Source: Streptomyces sp. MUM 178J
Lineage (GTDB): Bacteria > Actinomycetota > Actinomycetes > Streptomycetales > Streptomycetaceae
DNA: 64,000 bases
Reading direction: 5' to 3'
Assembly (NCBI RefSeq): GCF_022414575.1
Contig: NZ_JADWYQ010000037.1
Span: 5,863-69,862, forward strand
Made by a program: the position numbers and the translations under genes. Shown here piece by piece: positions 53,563 to 62,300 of the stretch (within the stretch, counting starts at the first letter, position 1; the number at the start of each line of letters is the position of its first letter). Under the pieces are notes generated by a model that was given only the letters and a program-made list of their open reading frames with translations, had not been told where the DNA came from and did not search any database.

Positions 53563-54708
53563 TCATTCGGGCGGAGCCGGACGCGCTCGTCTCGCCTCCT
53601 CCGCGCGCGCTCTGCGCTGCTGCTGGAGCGACTCGCGGCGGGCCAGTTCCTCCTTCAGCAGCTCGTGCATCTCCAGCGCCTCCTCGCTCGGCGGCTCCAT
53701 CTCGTCCTCCTCACGCCACTCGCCGGCCTCCTTGAGCTGCTGGACGTGGGGCCCGATCGGCGGGTCGGGGTCCCAGTCGGAGGGGCGGGGCGGTTCGGGG
53801 CCGTCCGGGCCGATGCGGATCATGCGCTCGATGCGTACGACGCGGAAGCGCCGCCCGGCCGCGACGACGCCCATGCCCCGCTTGGCGTCGAGCCGTTCCG
53901 CCGCCTCCCGGTAGACCTCCCGCACCTCCTCGCTCCACTCCTCCTGTACGGGCCCGAAAACCCTGAAGTACATCGCCAGCGTCTCGCGCGCGTCCTGCGG
54001 CGTGCCGCTGGGACCGCTGTGGGGCCGCCACCGCCCGTCGACCTTCTCGGCGACCCCGAAGGCGACGGGCAGCAGCACCGCGCCGGGGTGCGTGTACCGC
54101 GCCCGTTTGGAGTCCTCGCACATCTCCTTGGGCACCGGCCCGCCCGCCTTGGTCACAAACTGCGACAGATCAAACCTCAGCAGCCCCTCCGACACCCCCG
54201 TCCCCGTGTACGGGTCGATGACGAAGCCCGTGACCGGATCGGGCCGTCGCTCCGCATCGCCCGTGTCCGCCGGGTCCGGGTCCGAAGGACGCGGCGGCTC
54301 CGGCCCGTCCGGACCCATCCGGATGAACGGCTCCGCCCGCACCACCCGGTAGCGCCGCCCCAGCACCTTCATCTCGTCGAGCCGCACCCAGTCGAGCTTC
54401 TCCGCCGCGGCGGTCAGCTTCTTCCGCTGGAGCGAGGTCTTGCCGTCCATCGCGGCGGTCTGCCGGAAACGCGCGGCGAGCGAGTCCCGCGCGCCCTGCG
54501 GCGTCTCGCCGCCCACCCCGAGGATCTCCCAGCCGCCCATGTCCCGTTCCCGCGTATAGAAGTACGTGGGCAGTCCGGACCCCATGAGCCGCGGATAGTC
54601 CTTCCGCGCCCGCCACGCCTCCTCCTCCGCGAACGCCGCGATCGGTCCCGGCTGGCGGATCATCCTGATCGTCCGATAGGCGGGCAGTGCCTCACTGTAG
54701 TCGTTCAT
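53563..54708 (-). CDS. DUF5954-like hypothetical protein with internal duplication
   Basis: 381-aa soluble charged protein. Two copies of a ~25-residue unit occur: GRRYRVVRAEPFIRMGPDGPEPPRPSD and GRRFRVVRIERMIRIGPDGPEPPRPSD, each preceded by a helical segment ending in a conserved KLDWV/RLDAK pattern. The C-terminus is Glu/Arg-rich and probably coiled. From memory this is the DUF5954 family. The ATG overlaps the stop of the upstream DUF6415-like gene (ATGA). Function unknown. Confidence 0.8.
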   Translation of the reverse strand: MNDYSEALPAYRTIRMIRQPGPIAAFAEEEAWRARKDYPRLMGSGLPTYFYTRERDMGGWEILGVGGETPQGARDSLAARFRQTAAMDGKTSLQRKKLTAAAEKLDWVRLDEMKVLGRRYRVVRAEPFIRMGPDGPEPPRPSDPDPADTGDAERRPDPVTGFVIDPYTGTGVSEGLLRFDLSQFVTKAGGPVPKEMCEDSKRARYTHPGAVLLPVAFGVAEKVDGRWRPHSGPSGTPQDARETLAMYFRVFGPVQEEWSEEVREVYREAAERLDAKRGMGVVAAGRRFRVVRIERMIRIGPDGPEPPRPSDWDPDPPIGPHVQQLKEAGEWREEDEMEPPSEEALEMHELLKEELARRESLQQQRRARAEEARRARPAPPE

Positions 54709-55073
54709 GTACTGAGTGTGCGCGTCCGGGCCCGCCGCAACTCCTCCTCATGAAAGACCAATGCCCGGCATATCCTCGCCAGTTGCTGCGCCCGCCGCTC
54801 GGGCCCGATCCCCGCGGTCGGCCCGGCCCGCAGCTTGCGCTGCGCCTCCTCGACGGACGCGAGAGCCAGACTCCGCCCCTGCTCCCCCACGGGCAGACTG
54901 CGCGCGAGCTCTTCGACCTGCGGCGCGAGCAGCCCCACGTGCACCCGCAGCAGCCGCACCAGCTCGCGGGCCTCGTCCGGGGACAGGGCATCGTCGTCCA
55001 GGGCGCGGCGGGCGGTGTCCAGAATCTCCGTTCTGGGTAAGGCGCTTCGTTCGTATGAGGTTTGTGGGATCAC
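54705..55073 (-). CDS. DUF6415-like small helical protein
   Basis: 122 aa, mainly helical: EILDTARRALDDDALSPDEARELVRLLRVHVGLLAPQVEELARSL then LASVEEAQRKLRAGPTAGIGPERRAQQLARICRALVFHEEELRRA. This resembles the Streptomyces DUF6415 family (recalled, not searched). It is coupled to the DUF5954-like gene through ATGA and transcribed divergently from the XRE regulator gene. Confidence 0.75.
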   Translation of the reverse strand: MIPQTSYERSALPRTEILDTARRALDDDALSPDEARELVRLLRVHVGLLAPQVEELARSLPVGEQGRSLALASVEEAQRKLRAGPTAGIGPERRAQQLARICRALVFHEEELRRARTRTLST

Positions 55074-55181
55074 ACCTCGAATGTGGCCTGCCTGTGGCTA
55101 GCCTCGCCAGAGTCACGCGGTGTACGGACCTGGTGTACGGGTCGTCACCGCCTTGGTACGACCCTGCGAGGGAGCGTCGAC

Positions 55182-56015
55182 GTGACCGACCACGACAGCA
55201 CCGAATACGACGACAACGTGCCGGTAAGCATGCGCATTCTGAGCACCCAGGTGCGCGCGCTCCGCGAAGAAGCCGAGCTCACGCAGCGGGGCCTGGCGGA
55301 CGCGGCGGGCTTCTCCGAGTCCCAGATCGGGAGCGTGGAGCAGGGCCGTCGACCGCTGAAGATGGACCTTGCGGTGCAGCTGGAGAAGGTGTTCAAGATC
55401 CCGAAGGTGTTCAGCTCGGTGGTGGAGGAGCAGCTGAAGGAGCCGCATCCGTCATGGTTCCAGCCGTTCGCACAGGCGGAAGCGGAGGCGGTGGCGTTGT
55501 CCGTGTACGGCAACATGCTGATCAACGGGCTGCTCCAGACAGAGGAGTACGCCCGTGCCGCTTACGTTGCCTACCGCCCAGCCCTGGACGACGAGGAGAT
55601 CGAACGTCGCCTGGCCGCGCGCCTGGCCCGACAGAACCTGCTTACTCGTACTCCGGCCGCACACCTCAGCTTCGTCCTCGAAGAGGTCACCCTGCGTCGA
55701 CCGCTCGGCGGCCACCAGGCCATGTGCGAGCAGTTGCAGCACCTGTTGGACGTGAGTCGGATGCGTCATGTCGAGATTCAGGTGATGCCGACAGCACGCG
55801 CCAATCATGCAGGGCTAGACGGACCGTTCACTCTGGTCGAGACGAAGGACCAGAACATGTGCGTCTATCACGAAGTCCAAGGCACTGGCCGTCTGATCAC
55901 CAACCGCCGGGTCGTGAGTCAGCACGCCAGGCGGTATGGAATCCTCCAGGGCCAGGCCCTTTCCCCCGAGGAATCGGCAGAGTTCATCGAGCAGTTGGCG
56001 ACGGGAGAGAGATGA
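55182..56015 (+). CDS. XRE-family regulator with DUF5753 (WhiJ-like)
   Basis: 277 aa. The helix-turn-helix is at about residues 20-75 (LSTQVRALREEAELTQRGLADAAGFSESQIGSVEQGRRPLKMDLAVQLEKVF); the rest is the DUF5753 ligand/partner domain (GNMLINGLLQTEEYARAAYVAYRP, LSFVLEEVTLRRPLGGHQAMCEQLQHLL, IQVMPTARANHAGLDGPFTLVE). GTG 55182 has GAGGGAG upstream. The stop overlaps the start of a DUF397 gene, the classic Streptomyces regulator/small-partner pair related to WhiJ and AbaA loci. Confidence 0.93.
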   Translation: MTDHDSTEYDDNVPVSMRILSTQVRALREEAELTQRGLADAAGFSESQIGSVEQGRRPLKMDLAVQLEKVFKIPKVFSSVVEEQLKEPHPSWFQPFAQAEAEAVALSVYGNMLINGLLQTEEYARAAYVAYRPALDDEEIERRLAARLARQNLLTRTPAAHLSFVLEEVTLRRPLGGHQAMCEQLQHLLDVSRMRHVEIQVMPTARANHAGLDGPFTLVETKDQNMCVYHEVQGTGRLITNRRVVSQHARRYGILQGQALSPEESAEFIEQLATGER

Positions 56016-56257
56016 ACGACCTGACATGGTTCAAGTCCAGCTACAGCGGTGCGGGCGGCCAGGACTGCCTCGAAGTCGCCTACGGCTGGCGCAAGTCAAG
56101 CTATAGCGGTGGCGGCGGCGAAGACTGCGTCGAGGTCGCCGCCCACCCCACCGTCATCCACATACGCGACTCCAAGCACAGCCCCGCCACCGGCCCCGTC
56201 CTCGACGTCGCCCCCACCCCCTGGGCGGCCTTCGTCGCCTATGTAGCCCGCGCCTGA
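56012..56257 (+). CDS. DUF397 protein with duplicated SSYS motif
   Basis: 81 aa. It contains two consecutive copies of the DUF397 opening (WFKSSYSGAGGQDCLEVA and WRKSSYSGGGGEDCVEVA) followed by one IHIRDSKHSPATGPVLDVAP-type ending and W/F-rich tail. It is coupled to the XRE gene (ATGA). Known partners modulate the cognate XRE regulator. Confidence 0.93.
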   Translation: MNDLTWFKSSYSGAGGQDCLEVAYGWRKSSYSGGGGEDCVEVAAHPTVIHIRDSKHSPATGPVLDVAPTPWAAFVAYVARA

Positions 56258-56301
56258 ACCCGGCGTGAACCCCAAGCCGGTTCATACGCCATGATGGTCG
56301 C

Positions 56302-56517
56302 ATGAACCGACGTACCGCCTGGAGCTGGTGGAAAGAGGTCGCCGTCGCCAGCGGTGTGACCCTGGTGACGTACGCAGTGCTGACCGTAGTCGCGGTCGTC
56401 GTGGCAGGCCGCGATTACTCCGCCACGGGCGACGACTCGGGCTGGGTGGTCTTCGGCCTCGCCGCATGTGCGGGTGGCTGGGCCTCCGCCCGCTACAGCT
56501 CGAGGCACCGCGGCTGA
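56302..56517 (+). CDS. small membrane protein
   Basis: 71 aa with two hydrophobic helices (VAVASGVTLVTYAVLTVVAVVVA and GWVVFGLAACAGGWASARY) and basic ends. No strong ribosome-binding site; recognised only by membrane-protein character and position after the DUF397 gene. Confidence 0.5.
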   Translation: MNRRTAWSWWKEVAVASGVTLVTYAVLTVVAVVVAGRDYSATGDDSGWVVFGLAACAGGWASARYSSRHRG

Positions 56518-56572
56518 GCCCAGGGCGCCGAGTGCACGGTTCACGGCCGCTCAGCGTGTCGGACAACGTGAA

Positions 56573-56601
56573 GTGGGGCACTGTGCTGTGCAGTGCCCCA
56601 C
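56573..56601. repeat. GTGGGGCACT hairpin, copy 1
   Basis: GTGGGGCACTG (56573-56583) pairs with CAGTGCCCCAC (56591-56601). The sequence through AGTGCCCCACAGTGACA is shared with copy 2. Confidence 0.8.
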
Positions 56602-56643
56602 AGTGACAGCCACTCAGGAAGCGGCGTAGGGCCGCATGCTGGA

Positions 56644-56919
56644 TCAGGGCACGATGATGTCGTTGATCAGCTCGGCTCCCGACTTGGGATAGAACTTGGC
56701 GTTCGTGCCGCCCGTCGCGTCGTCATCGTCGGGGTTGTTCCCACGCCGGAGGGCCACCAGGTAGGCCCGCCGCCACTCGACGTCGGGCGCTGAGAACAAC
56801 CGGGTGACCACGGGTGGCGGTGCGCACCCCAGGCCTTCAGCGGGCAGGTCCACCGCCCACGCGCCGCCGCCCGGGAGCCCACCACGGCACCGGGGCGCGC
56901 CTACGGACTCCATAGACAT
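56644..56919 (-). CDS. possible small hypothetical protein or gene remnant
   Basis: 91-aa frame whose C-terminal half (VVTRLFSAPDVEWRRAYLVALRRGNNPDDDDATGGTNAKFYPKSGAELINDIIVP) has protein-like composition unlike the usual Arg/Pro-rich shadows. No family is recognised, the N-terminal half is low complexity, and the start (ATG 56919 or 56913) has no good ribosome-binding site. Confidence 0.35.
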   Translation of the reverse strand: MSMESVGAPRCRGGLPGGGAWAVDLPAEGLGCAPPPVVTRLFSAPDVEWRRAYLVALRRGNNPDDDDATGGTNAKFYPKSGAELINDIIVP

Positions 56920-57267
56920 TGGCCCGAGGACCCCCAGGCTTTTCCAGGGGCGGGAACCCGGCGACGGGATTCGCCTTCCGCTGGAGGCCTCCGGGCTGCT
57001 GCGCCGCCGGCCCTCGGGCTGGTACGGGCCCCGTCGCCTGAGCGTGCCTGATCGCCTGCGGCCTGTTCCAAGTTGGGCGGCGCGGCTGTCAGCTGTTGGC
57101 GCGCCGGGACGCGTCCTGTGCCTGCTTCTGCCAGAACAGCACAAGGAAGAGCGCCAGGAGCAGGCCGTCGGAGAGTGGCTCGCTCTCGTCATGCAGCCGC
57201 TCGCGCTTGGGACGAGTGCCGAGCCGGTCCCACCCGATCGGAGCCACGCGGGGCTGCTGACGGCGGC

Positions 57268-57927
57268 TCAGGCCCACGGCTCCCACGCACTGGTGTCGAA
57301 CGAGAAGCCGAACGGCTCCGGCAACGCAACCGTGCCCCCGAGCTTCCACTCCTCCACGGCCTCATAGCGGCCGGCGCGTCGGTCCGGATTGGCGTAGAGC
57401 GTCACACCGGGGTTCTTCGGGTCGCGGTCGATCAGCAGGTAATAGGGGATGACGCACTGTGCATACCCCGTCCACTTCGTCTTCTTCGGGCGGTCCCGGC
57501 CGAAGACGGACTCACGGTCGAACGCCGCGTTGGTCGGAGAGGTGACCTCCACGACAAGGTCGAGCTGGTGCGAGAACAGATGCTTCGACTTCGCCGCGCG
57601 TGCCTCGGCCACTATGTCCGCGTCCATGACGATGAGGTCAGGGATGTAGCCGTCGCCGATCTCGACCAGATTCAGGTCCGTGGTCTGGACCGCCCGCCAG
57701 GGGAAGGCGGAGTCGCCCGCCTTGGCGAGAATCAGGCCTTCCTGAATGTCGGCCACGATGGCGTTGTGATCAAACGTGGGTCCCGGCGACACGATGATCT
57801 CCCCCCCGACGACTTCGACCCGCGTGCCGTCCTCCGGCAGACGCAGGTACGCGTGCAGTTCGTCCCGCACCCACATCGCATACGGCGTATCGGGCAACGT
57901 GTAGTGGAAGACCGCCTCTACGGACAT
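57268..57927 (-). CDS. Uma2-family (DUF820) putative endonuclease
   Basis: 219 aa with a restriction-endonuclease-like core: RVEVVGGEIIVSPGP, DLNLVEIGDGYIPDLIVMD, HLFSHQLDLVVEVTSPTNAAFDR (the E-V-x-S core) and the C-terminal YYLLIDRDPKNPGVTLY. The family PD-(D/E)xK-like residues are in place. ATG 57927 is chosen over 57966 for the GGAGG upstream. Uma2 genes are frequent accessory genes in actinomycetes; biological role unknown. Confidence 0.88.
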   Translation of the reverse strand: MSVEAVFHYTLPDTPYAMWVRDELHAYLRLPEDGTRVEVVGGEIIVSPGPTFDHNAIVADIQEGLILAKAGDSAFPWRAVQTTDLNLVEIGDGYIPDLIVMDADIVAEARAAKSKHLFSHQLDLVVEVTSPTNAAFDRESVFGRDRPKKTKWTGYAQCVIPYYLLIDRDPKNPGVTLYANPDRRAGRYEAVEEWKLGGTVALPEPFGFSFDTSAWEPWA

Positions 57928-57953
57928 CGAGTCACCGCTCCCTCCGTACAGAG

Positions 57954-57990
57954 CACTGTGGGGCACTACACAGCGTAGTGCCCCACAGTG
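57954..57990. repeat. GTGGGGCACT hairpin, copy 2
   Basis: Perfect 16-bp stem: CACTGTGGGGCACTAC (57954-57969) with 57975-57990, loop ACAGC. It lies upstream of both neighbouring genes, so it is not a simple 3'-end terminator for either. Confidence 0.88.
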
Positions 57991-58027
57991 ACAAGACCCT
58001 CAGAGCTCGTAGGGTGCACCGTCAGGT

Positions 58028-58085
58028 TCGGGCCGTCCGACAGCGCCCGGCGGCCGCTCGTCGGCGCGCCCGCCGCCAGGCCGGG
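58028..58085. repeat. 58-bp direct repeat, copy A
   Basis: Begins TCGGGCCGTCCGACAGCGCC and matches 58923-58980 at 54 of 58 positions by eye. The copies bracket the small gene pair. Confidence 0.85.
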
Positions 58086-58219
58086 GACGCTCTGCCCCCA
58101 GCCTGGTACTCCGACACCCGCTGCGGACCCTGTGAGCAGCTGCCCACTCCCGGATACCCGGCACGGTGGACCGTGCCCGGGTACCTTGAGACAGACGACG
58201 AAAGGGAAACCTGACCGCC

Positions 58220-58510
58220 ATGACCACGGACCCCGCCGACTCCGGCCCTCCGCAGCTTCCACCCATGCGCACCATCGGAGAACTCCGCGCCGCCCTCACG
58301 ATGGGCTACGGATTCCCCGGCGACGCTGACGACTTCGAGGCCGAGTTGGCCCGCGCCCTCAACCATGCGGACCCGGCCGACCTCTCCGGCATCGTGCGCC
58401 TTGTCGAGGAGTTCCGCGGCCGGATCACGGCGCGCCAGGACCCCGGGTTCGACTCCGCCGTCGCCACCGCTGTCGCCGAGATCGAAGCGGCGCGGGAGGC
58501 CACACGTTGA
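58220..58510 (+). CDS. small acidic hypothetical protein, first of a coupled pair
   Basis: 96 aa, helical and acidic: MRTIGELRAALTMGYGFPGDADDFEAELARALNHADPADLSGIVRLVEEFRGRITARQDPGFDSAVATAVAEIEAARE. No recognised family. Its TGA overlaps the TTG start of the next gene (TTGA). The size, acidity and coupling resemble an antitoxin-like partner, but no DNA-binding motif is obvious. Confidence 0.68.
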   Translation: MTTDPADSGPPQLPPMRTIGELRAALTMGYGFPGDADDFEAELARALNHADPADLSGIVRLVEEFRGRITARQDPGFDSAVATAVAEIEAAREATR

Positions 58511-58821
58511 GCTCCGAGCACCCCCACGTACTCGCCGAGATCACCAGCGAGGCCCGGAGCCGCTGTGTCGCCGTCGGCGGCAGAGCACTCGAGGCAGTCG
58601 AGGCCCTCCGCGCCGAATTGGAGAAGAACCCCGAACTCGGGCGCCGCGCCACAAGCGCGGCAGGGCGGATGAAGCTGTACACCACCCGCCTCGAAGGAAA
58701 CGCCGAGCGGCCGGCCCTCACCGTCACCTACGTCTACGACGCCCCGCCGCCCGAGCCCGGCATCATCCGCATCGCCCTCGTCAGCCCGGTGCACTTCGCC
58801 GGGGGAGACGGCGAGTTCTGA
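58507..58821 (+). CDS. small hypothetical protein, second of a coupled pair (TTG start)
   Basis: 104 aa. An N-terminal helical half (HVLAEITSEARSRCVAVGGRALEAVEALRAELEKNPELGRRATS) is followed by a beta-rich half (GRMKLYTTRLEGNAERPALTVTYVYDAPPPEPGIIRIALVSPVHF). TTG 58507 has GGGAGG upstream. The layout is vaguely like RelE/ParE-size toxins, but the diagnostic residues cannot be confirmed. Function unknown. Confidence 0.68.
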   Translation: MSSEHPHVLAEITSEARSRCVAVGGRALEAVEALRAELEKNPELGRRATSAAGRMKLYTTRLEGNAERPALTVTYVYDAPPPEPGIIRIALVSPVHFAGGDGEF

Positions 58822-58922
58822 CCGCGTAGCGCCACCTGAGGATCGGCACAGCGGACCCGACGAGCGCGGCGCGACGCCCCGGGCAACAGCAGCGTCAGAG
58901 GTTGTTGCGGCGCACCTCGGGC

Positions 58923-58980
58923 TCGGGCCGTCCGACAGCGCCCGGCCGCCGCCCGCCGGCGCACCCGCCGCCAGGCCGGG
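58923..58980. repeat. 58-bp direct repeat, copy B
   Basis: Second copy of the element at 58028-58085, located after the small gene pair and before hairpin copy 3. Confidence 0.85.
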
Positions 58981-59043
58981 AGGGGCAGGGTGAGGACGGC
59001 CATGGCCCGCCAGGAGGTCTGGGCAGCCCTGCCCTGAACAGCG

Positions 59044-59076
59044 CTGTGGGGCGCTGCTCGGCGCAGCGCCCCACAG
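59044..59076 (-). terminator. GTGGGGCGCT hairpin, copy 3 (mdh 3' end)
   Basis: 14-bp stem CTGTGGGGCGCTGC (59044-59057) with 59063-59076, loop TCGGC. It is a variant of copies 1 and 2 and lies 43 bases past the mdh stop, where it can serve as its terminator. Confidence 0.7.
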
Positions 59077-59118
59077 ATGCCCGAAGCCGTGCGGCCTGGG
59101 TCAGGCCCGGGTTCAGGC

Positions 59119-60261
<1,143 letters not shown>

Positions 60262-60308
60262 CTATCCGACCCGGGCCCGCCCCAATCGGTCGACCCTTGT
60301 GGCGCGGC

Positions 60309-61391
60309 TCACTGGGAGGGGTCGGCAGAGGGGGAGGCGGGCGGCGAGAGCGGCGGGGAAACGCGCGGCGTGCAGCCGGACGTGCCGCTCGCCAGCGTGG
60401 CGCAGGCGCGCGCCGCGGCGGGGTCGCCCGCAGCCGTCATCAGGGTGTACGTGTCGGTGTCGGGGGCCTGTCCGGGGGCCGCCGGGTCGTCCGCCGCGAC
60501 CCGGCTGCTCTGGGCCGCCTCGCCGTCGATCGCGATCCGGACGGTGTCGCCGGGCGCCGCGCCCGAGATGCGGGCCCAGGCCGCTTCGCACGCGGTGCTG
60601 TAGCGGAGTTCGACGAGGGTCGCCGTGCCCAGCGTCGTACGGGCGACGGTCCTGGCGAACCGGCCGCCGCAGCCCATCGCCTCCGGGTCCTGGCCCGTGC
60701 AGTCCGCGCCGCCGCACTTGACGCCCGGCGGGAGCGTGGGGCCGGCGGAGCCGCCGGGAGACGGGGAGACGGACGCGCCCTTGCCGGAGTCGCCCCCGTA
60801 GCCGCCGAGGTCGACGAGGAGGACCGCGCCGGCGGTGGCCAGCAGCGCGCCGACCGTACCGGCGAGGAACAGACCGACCTTTCGTCTGCCGCCGTGCGCG
60901 CCGTAGGTGCTGCCGCCGGCCCCTGGGGCGGAACCGCGGTCGTCGCGCGGCCCGGAGTCGTACGGGCTGCGCGGCCGCGCGCCTCCCCCGGCCGGCCGGG
61001 CGGCTCGGCGGCGACCCGGCTGCGGGCCCGGCGGAGGGTTCGTGGGCGGCCCGAACTCGCCGAGCGCCGCCCGCGCCTGCGCGATGCGCATCTGCTCCAT
61101 CGTCATGTCGTGGCGCATCTCCGCGCGGCTCCACGCCCGCTCGGCGAACTCCCACATGGTGACCAGATGCGCCGGCTCCGCGCCGGTCGCCTCCGCCAGC
61201 GCGAGGGCCGCGCCGCGGGGCGCGAGCTGCCGCCCGTCCAGATACTTCTCCCAGGACGTCCTGCTGTATCCGGTGCGATCCGCGACGGCGGCGACGCTCA
61301 GCCCGCTGCGGTCGACCAGCCTGCGCAGCTGGCCGACGAACTCCCGGACCTGCGGGTCGAGATCCCCCGGCAGCTCCCTCCAACGAGGCAT
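60309..61391 (-). CDS. XRE helix-turn-helix membrane protein with DUF2690 domain
   Basis: 360 aa. Helix-turn-helix at about residues 15-65 (VREFVGQLRRLVDRSGLSVAAVADRTGYSRTSWEKYLDGRQLAPRGAALALAEATG), a disordered linker, one helix (KVGLFLAGTVGALLATAGAVLLVDL, about 170-195), then an extracytoplasmic DUF2690 domain beginning VKCGGADCTGQDPEAMGCGG with cysteines and TTLGTATLVELRYSTACEAAWARI. A membrane-tethered regulator sensing an outside signal is one possible reading. It is upstream of mdh on the same strand, 200 bases away. Confidence 0.88.
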   Translation of the reverse strand: MPRWRELPGDLDPQVREFVGQLRRLVDRSGLSVAAVADRTGYSRTSWEKYLDGRQLAPRGAALALAEATGAEPAHLVTMWEFAERAWSRAEMRHDMTMEQMRIAQARAALGEFGPPTNPPPGPQPGRRRAARPAGGGARPRSPYDSGPRDDRGSAPGAGGSTYGAHGGRRKVGLFLAGTVGALLATAGAVLLVDLGGYGGDSGKGASVSPSPGGSAGPTLPPGVKCGGADCTGQDPEAMGCGGRFARTVARTTLGTATLVELRYSTACEAAWARISGAAPGDTVRIAIDGEAAQSSRVAADDPAAPGQAPDTDTYTLMTAAGDPAAARACATLASGTSGCTPRVSPPLSPPASPSADPSQ

Positions 61392-61578
61392 GCGCTCCCC
61401 CTTGTCGCCCGGGCGGATGCCCGGGAGCGTGTCACCGCACTACCGGGTGGGATGCCCGGTTTCAGGGTGGCAGTTCCGGACATGCGGGTGAACAGGAGCG
61501 TACGGGTCAATACGCGCGCCCCTTGTGCGCCCCGAGCAGGCTGCGGGGTCGTGCGGGGGCGTTCCCGCGCAACGACGG

Positions 61579-61611
61579 CGGCCCGCGCCGTGAGGGACAC
61601 GGCGCGGGCCG
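61579..61611 (-). terminator. 14-bp stem-loop after the putative immunity gene
   Basis: CGGCCCGCGCCGTG (61579-61592) pairs with 61598-61611 around AGGGA, 18 bases past the stop at 61630. Confidence 0.75.
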
Positions 61612-61629
61612 GGAGACGGGCGCTCCACA

Positions 61630-62298
61630 TCACTCGCGGTAGTTCAGACCGTCTCCTACTAGGTACTTCGGATAGCCGAACCGCTCCCCGAGCGCGATGA
61701 ACGCATCGTGGCTCTTCTTGTCGATCTCGACGAAGTACGCCTTCATCGCACGCAGGAACAGCCGGTAGCCGAGGTCGGCGCAGACCTGGGTGACAACCTG
61801 CTCCAGCGCGGGCACCAAGCCCCTCAGCGGCAACGGATAGATCTGCCGCTCGGCCGCGTTCGTCAGCAGACCAGCGACTGAGCCGATCGCCGCGAGAACG
61901 GCGCGCTGCAGTTCCTCTTCCGCGCCAGGATCGGCCGCGACCTGCGGAGCAAACGTGGGGTCGGTACGGCGCATCGCAGATAGCCAAGCTGCTTCCGTCT
62001 TCCGCAGCCATGTGCGCGCGTCCATATCGTCCTTAGCCGGATCGAAGACATGGTCGGTGGCACCGAGCCACACCGTGCGAATCGTCCCGTCCGGGAGCGG
62101 AGAGCGCAGCAGGCTTTGTACATCCAGCCCGAGTTGGAGAGCCGCCGAGCTGTCCAACTGGGCCACTGCCCTCTCTGTGACCCGAAGCATCGCCGCGACC
62201 GGGCCTCGTTCGACCAGGCAGTCAAGATCCTCAGGCGGCAGATCCTCAAGATCGTCACACTGTGCGGCGACCCAGGAGAGTCCGATATCCCCTGTCAC
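61630..62298 (-). CDS. putative immunity protein of the adjacent polymorphic toxin
   Basis: 222-aa soluble protein without a recognised family: GLSWVAAQCDDLEDLPPEDLDCLVERGPVAAMLRVTERAVAQLD at the N-terminus, VWLGATDHVFDPAKDDMDARTWLRKTEAAWLSAMRRTDPTF in the middle and VCADLGYRLFLRAMKAYFVEIDKKSHDAFIALGERFGYPKYLVGDGLNY at the end. GTG 62298 starts two bases after the toxin stop, with GGAGAGG upstream. The immediate downstream position and lower GC than the neighbours support an immunity role; this is inference. Confidence 0.72.
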   Translation of the reverse strand: MTGDIGLSWVAAQCDDLEDLPPEDLDCLVERGPVAAMLRVTERAVAQLDSSAALQLGLDVQSLLRSPLPDGTIRTVWLGATDHVFDPAKDDMDARTWLRKTEAAWLSAMRRTDPTFAPQVAADPGAEEELQRAVLAAIGSVAGLLTNAAERQIYPLPLRGLVPALEQVVTQVCADLGYRLFLRAMKAYFVEIDKKSHDAFIALGERFGYPKYLVGDGLNYRE

Positions 62299-62300
62299 AG

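Larger units (their letters stand above)
56518..57267. other. 750-base patch with a hairpin and doubtful small frames
   Basis: Contains hairpin copy 1 (56573-56601) and a possible small minus-strand gene (56644-56919). A minus-strand stretch at 57089-57200 ends in a hydrophobic helix (DGLLLALFLVLFWQKQAQDASRRANS) without a clear start and may be a gene remnant. Confidence 0.45.
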
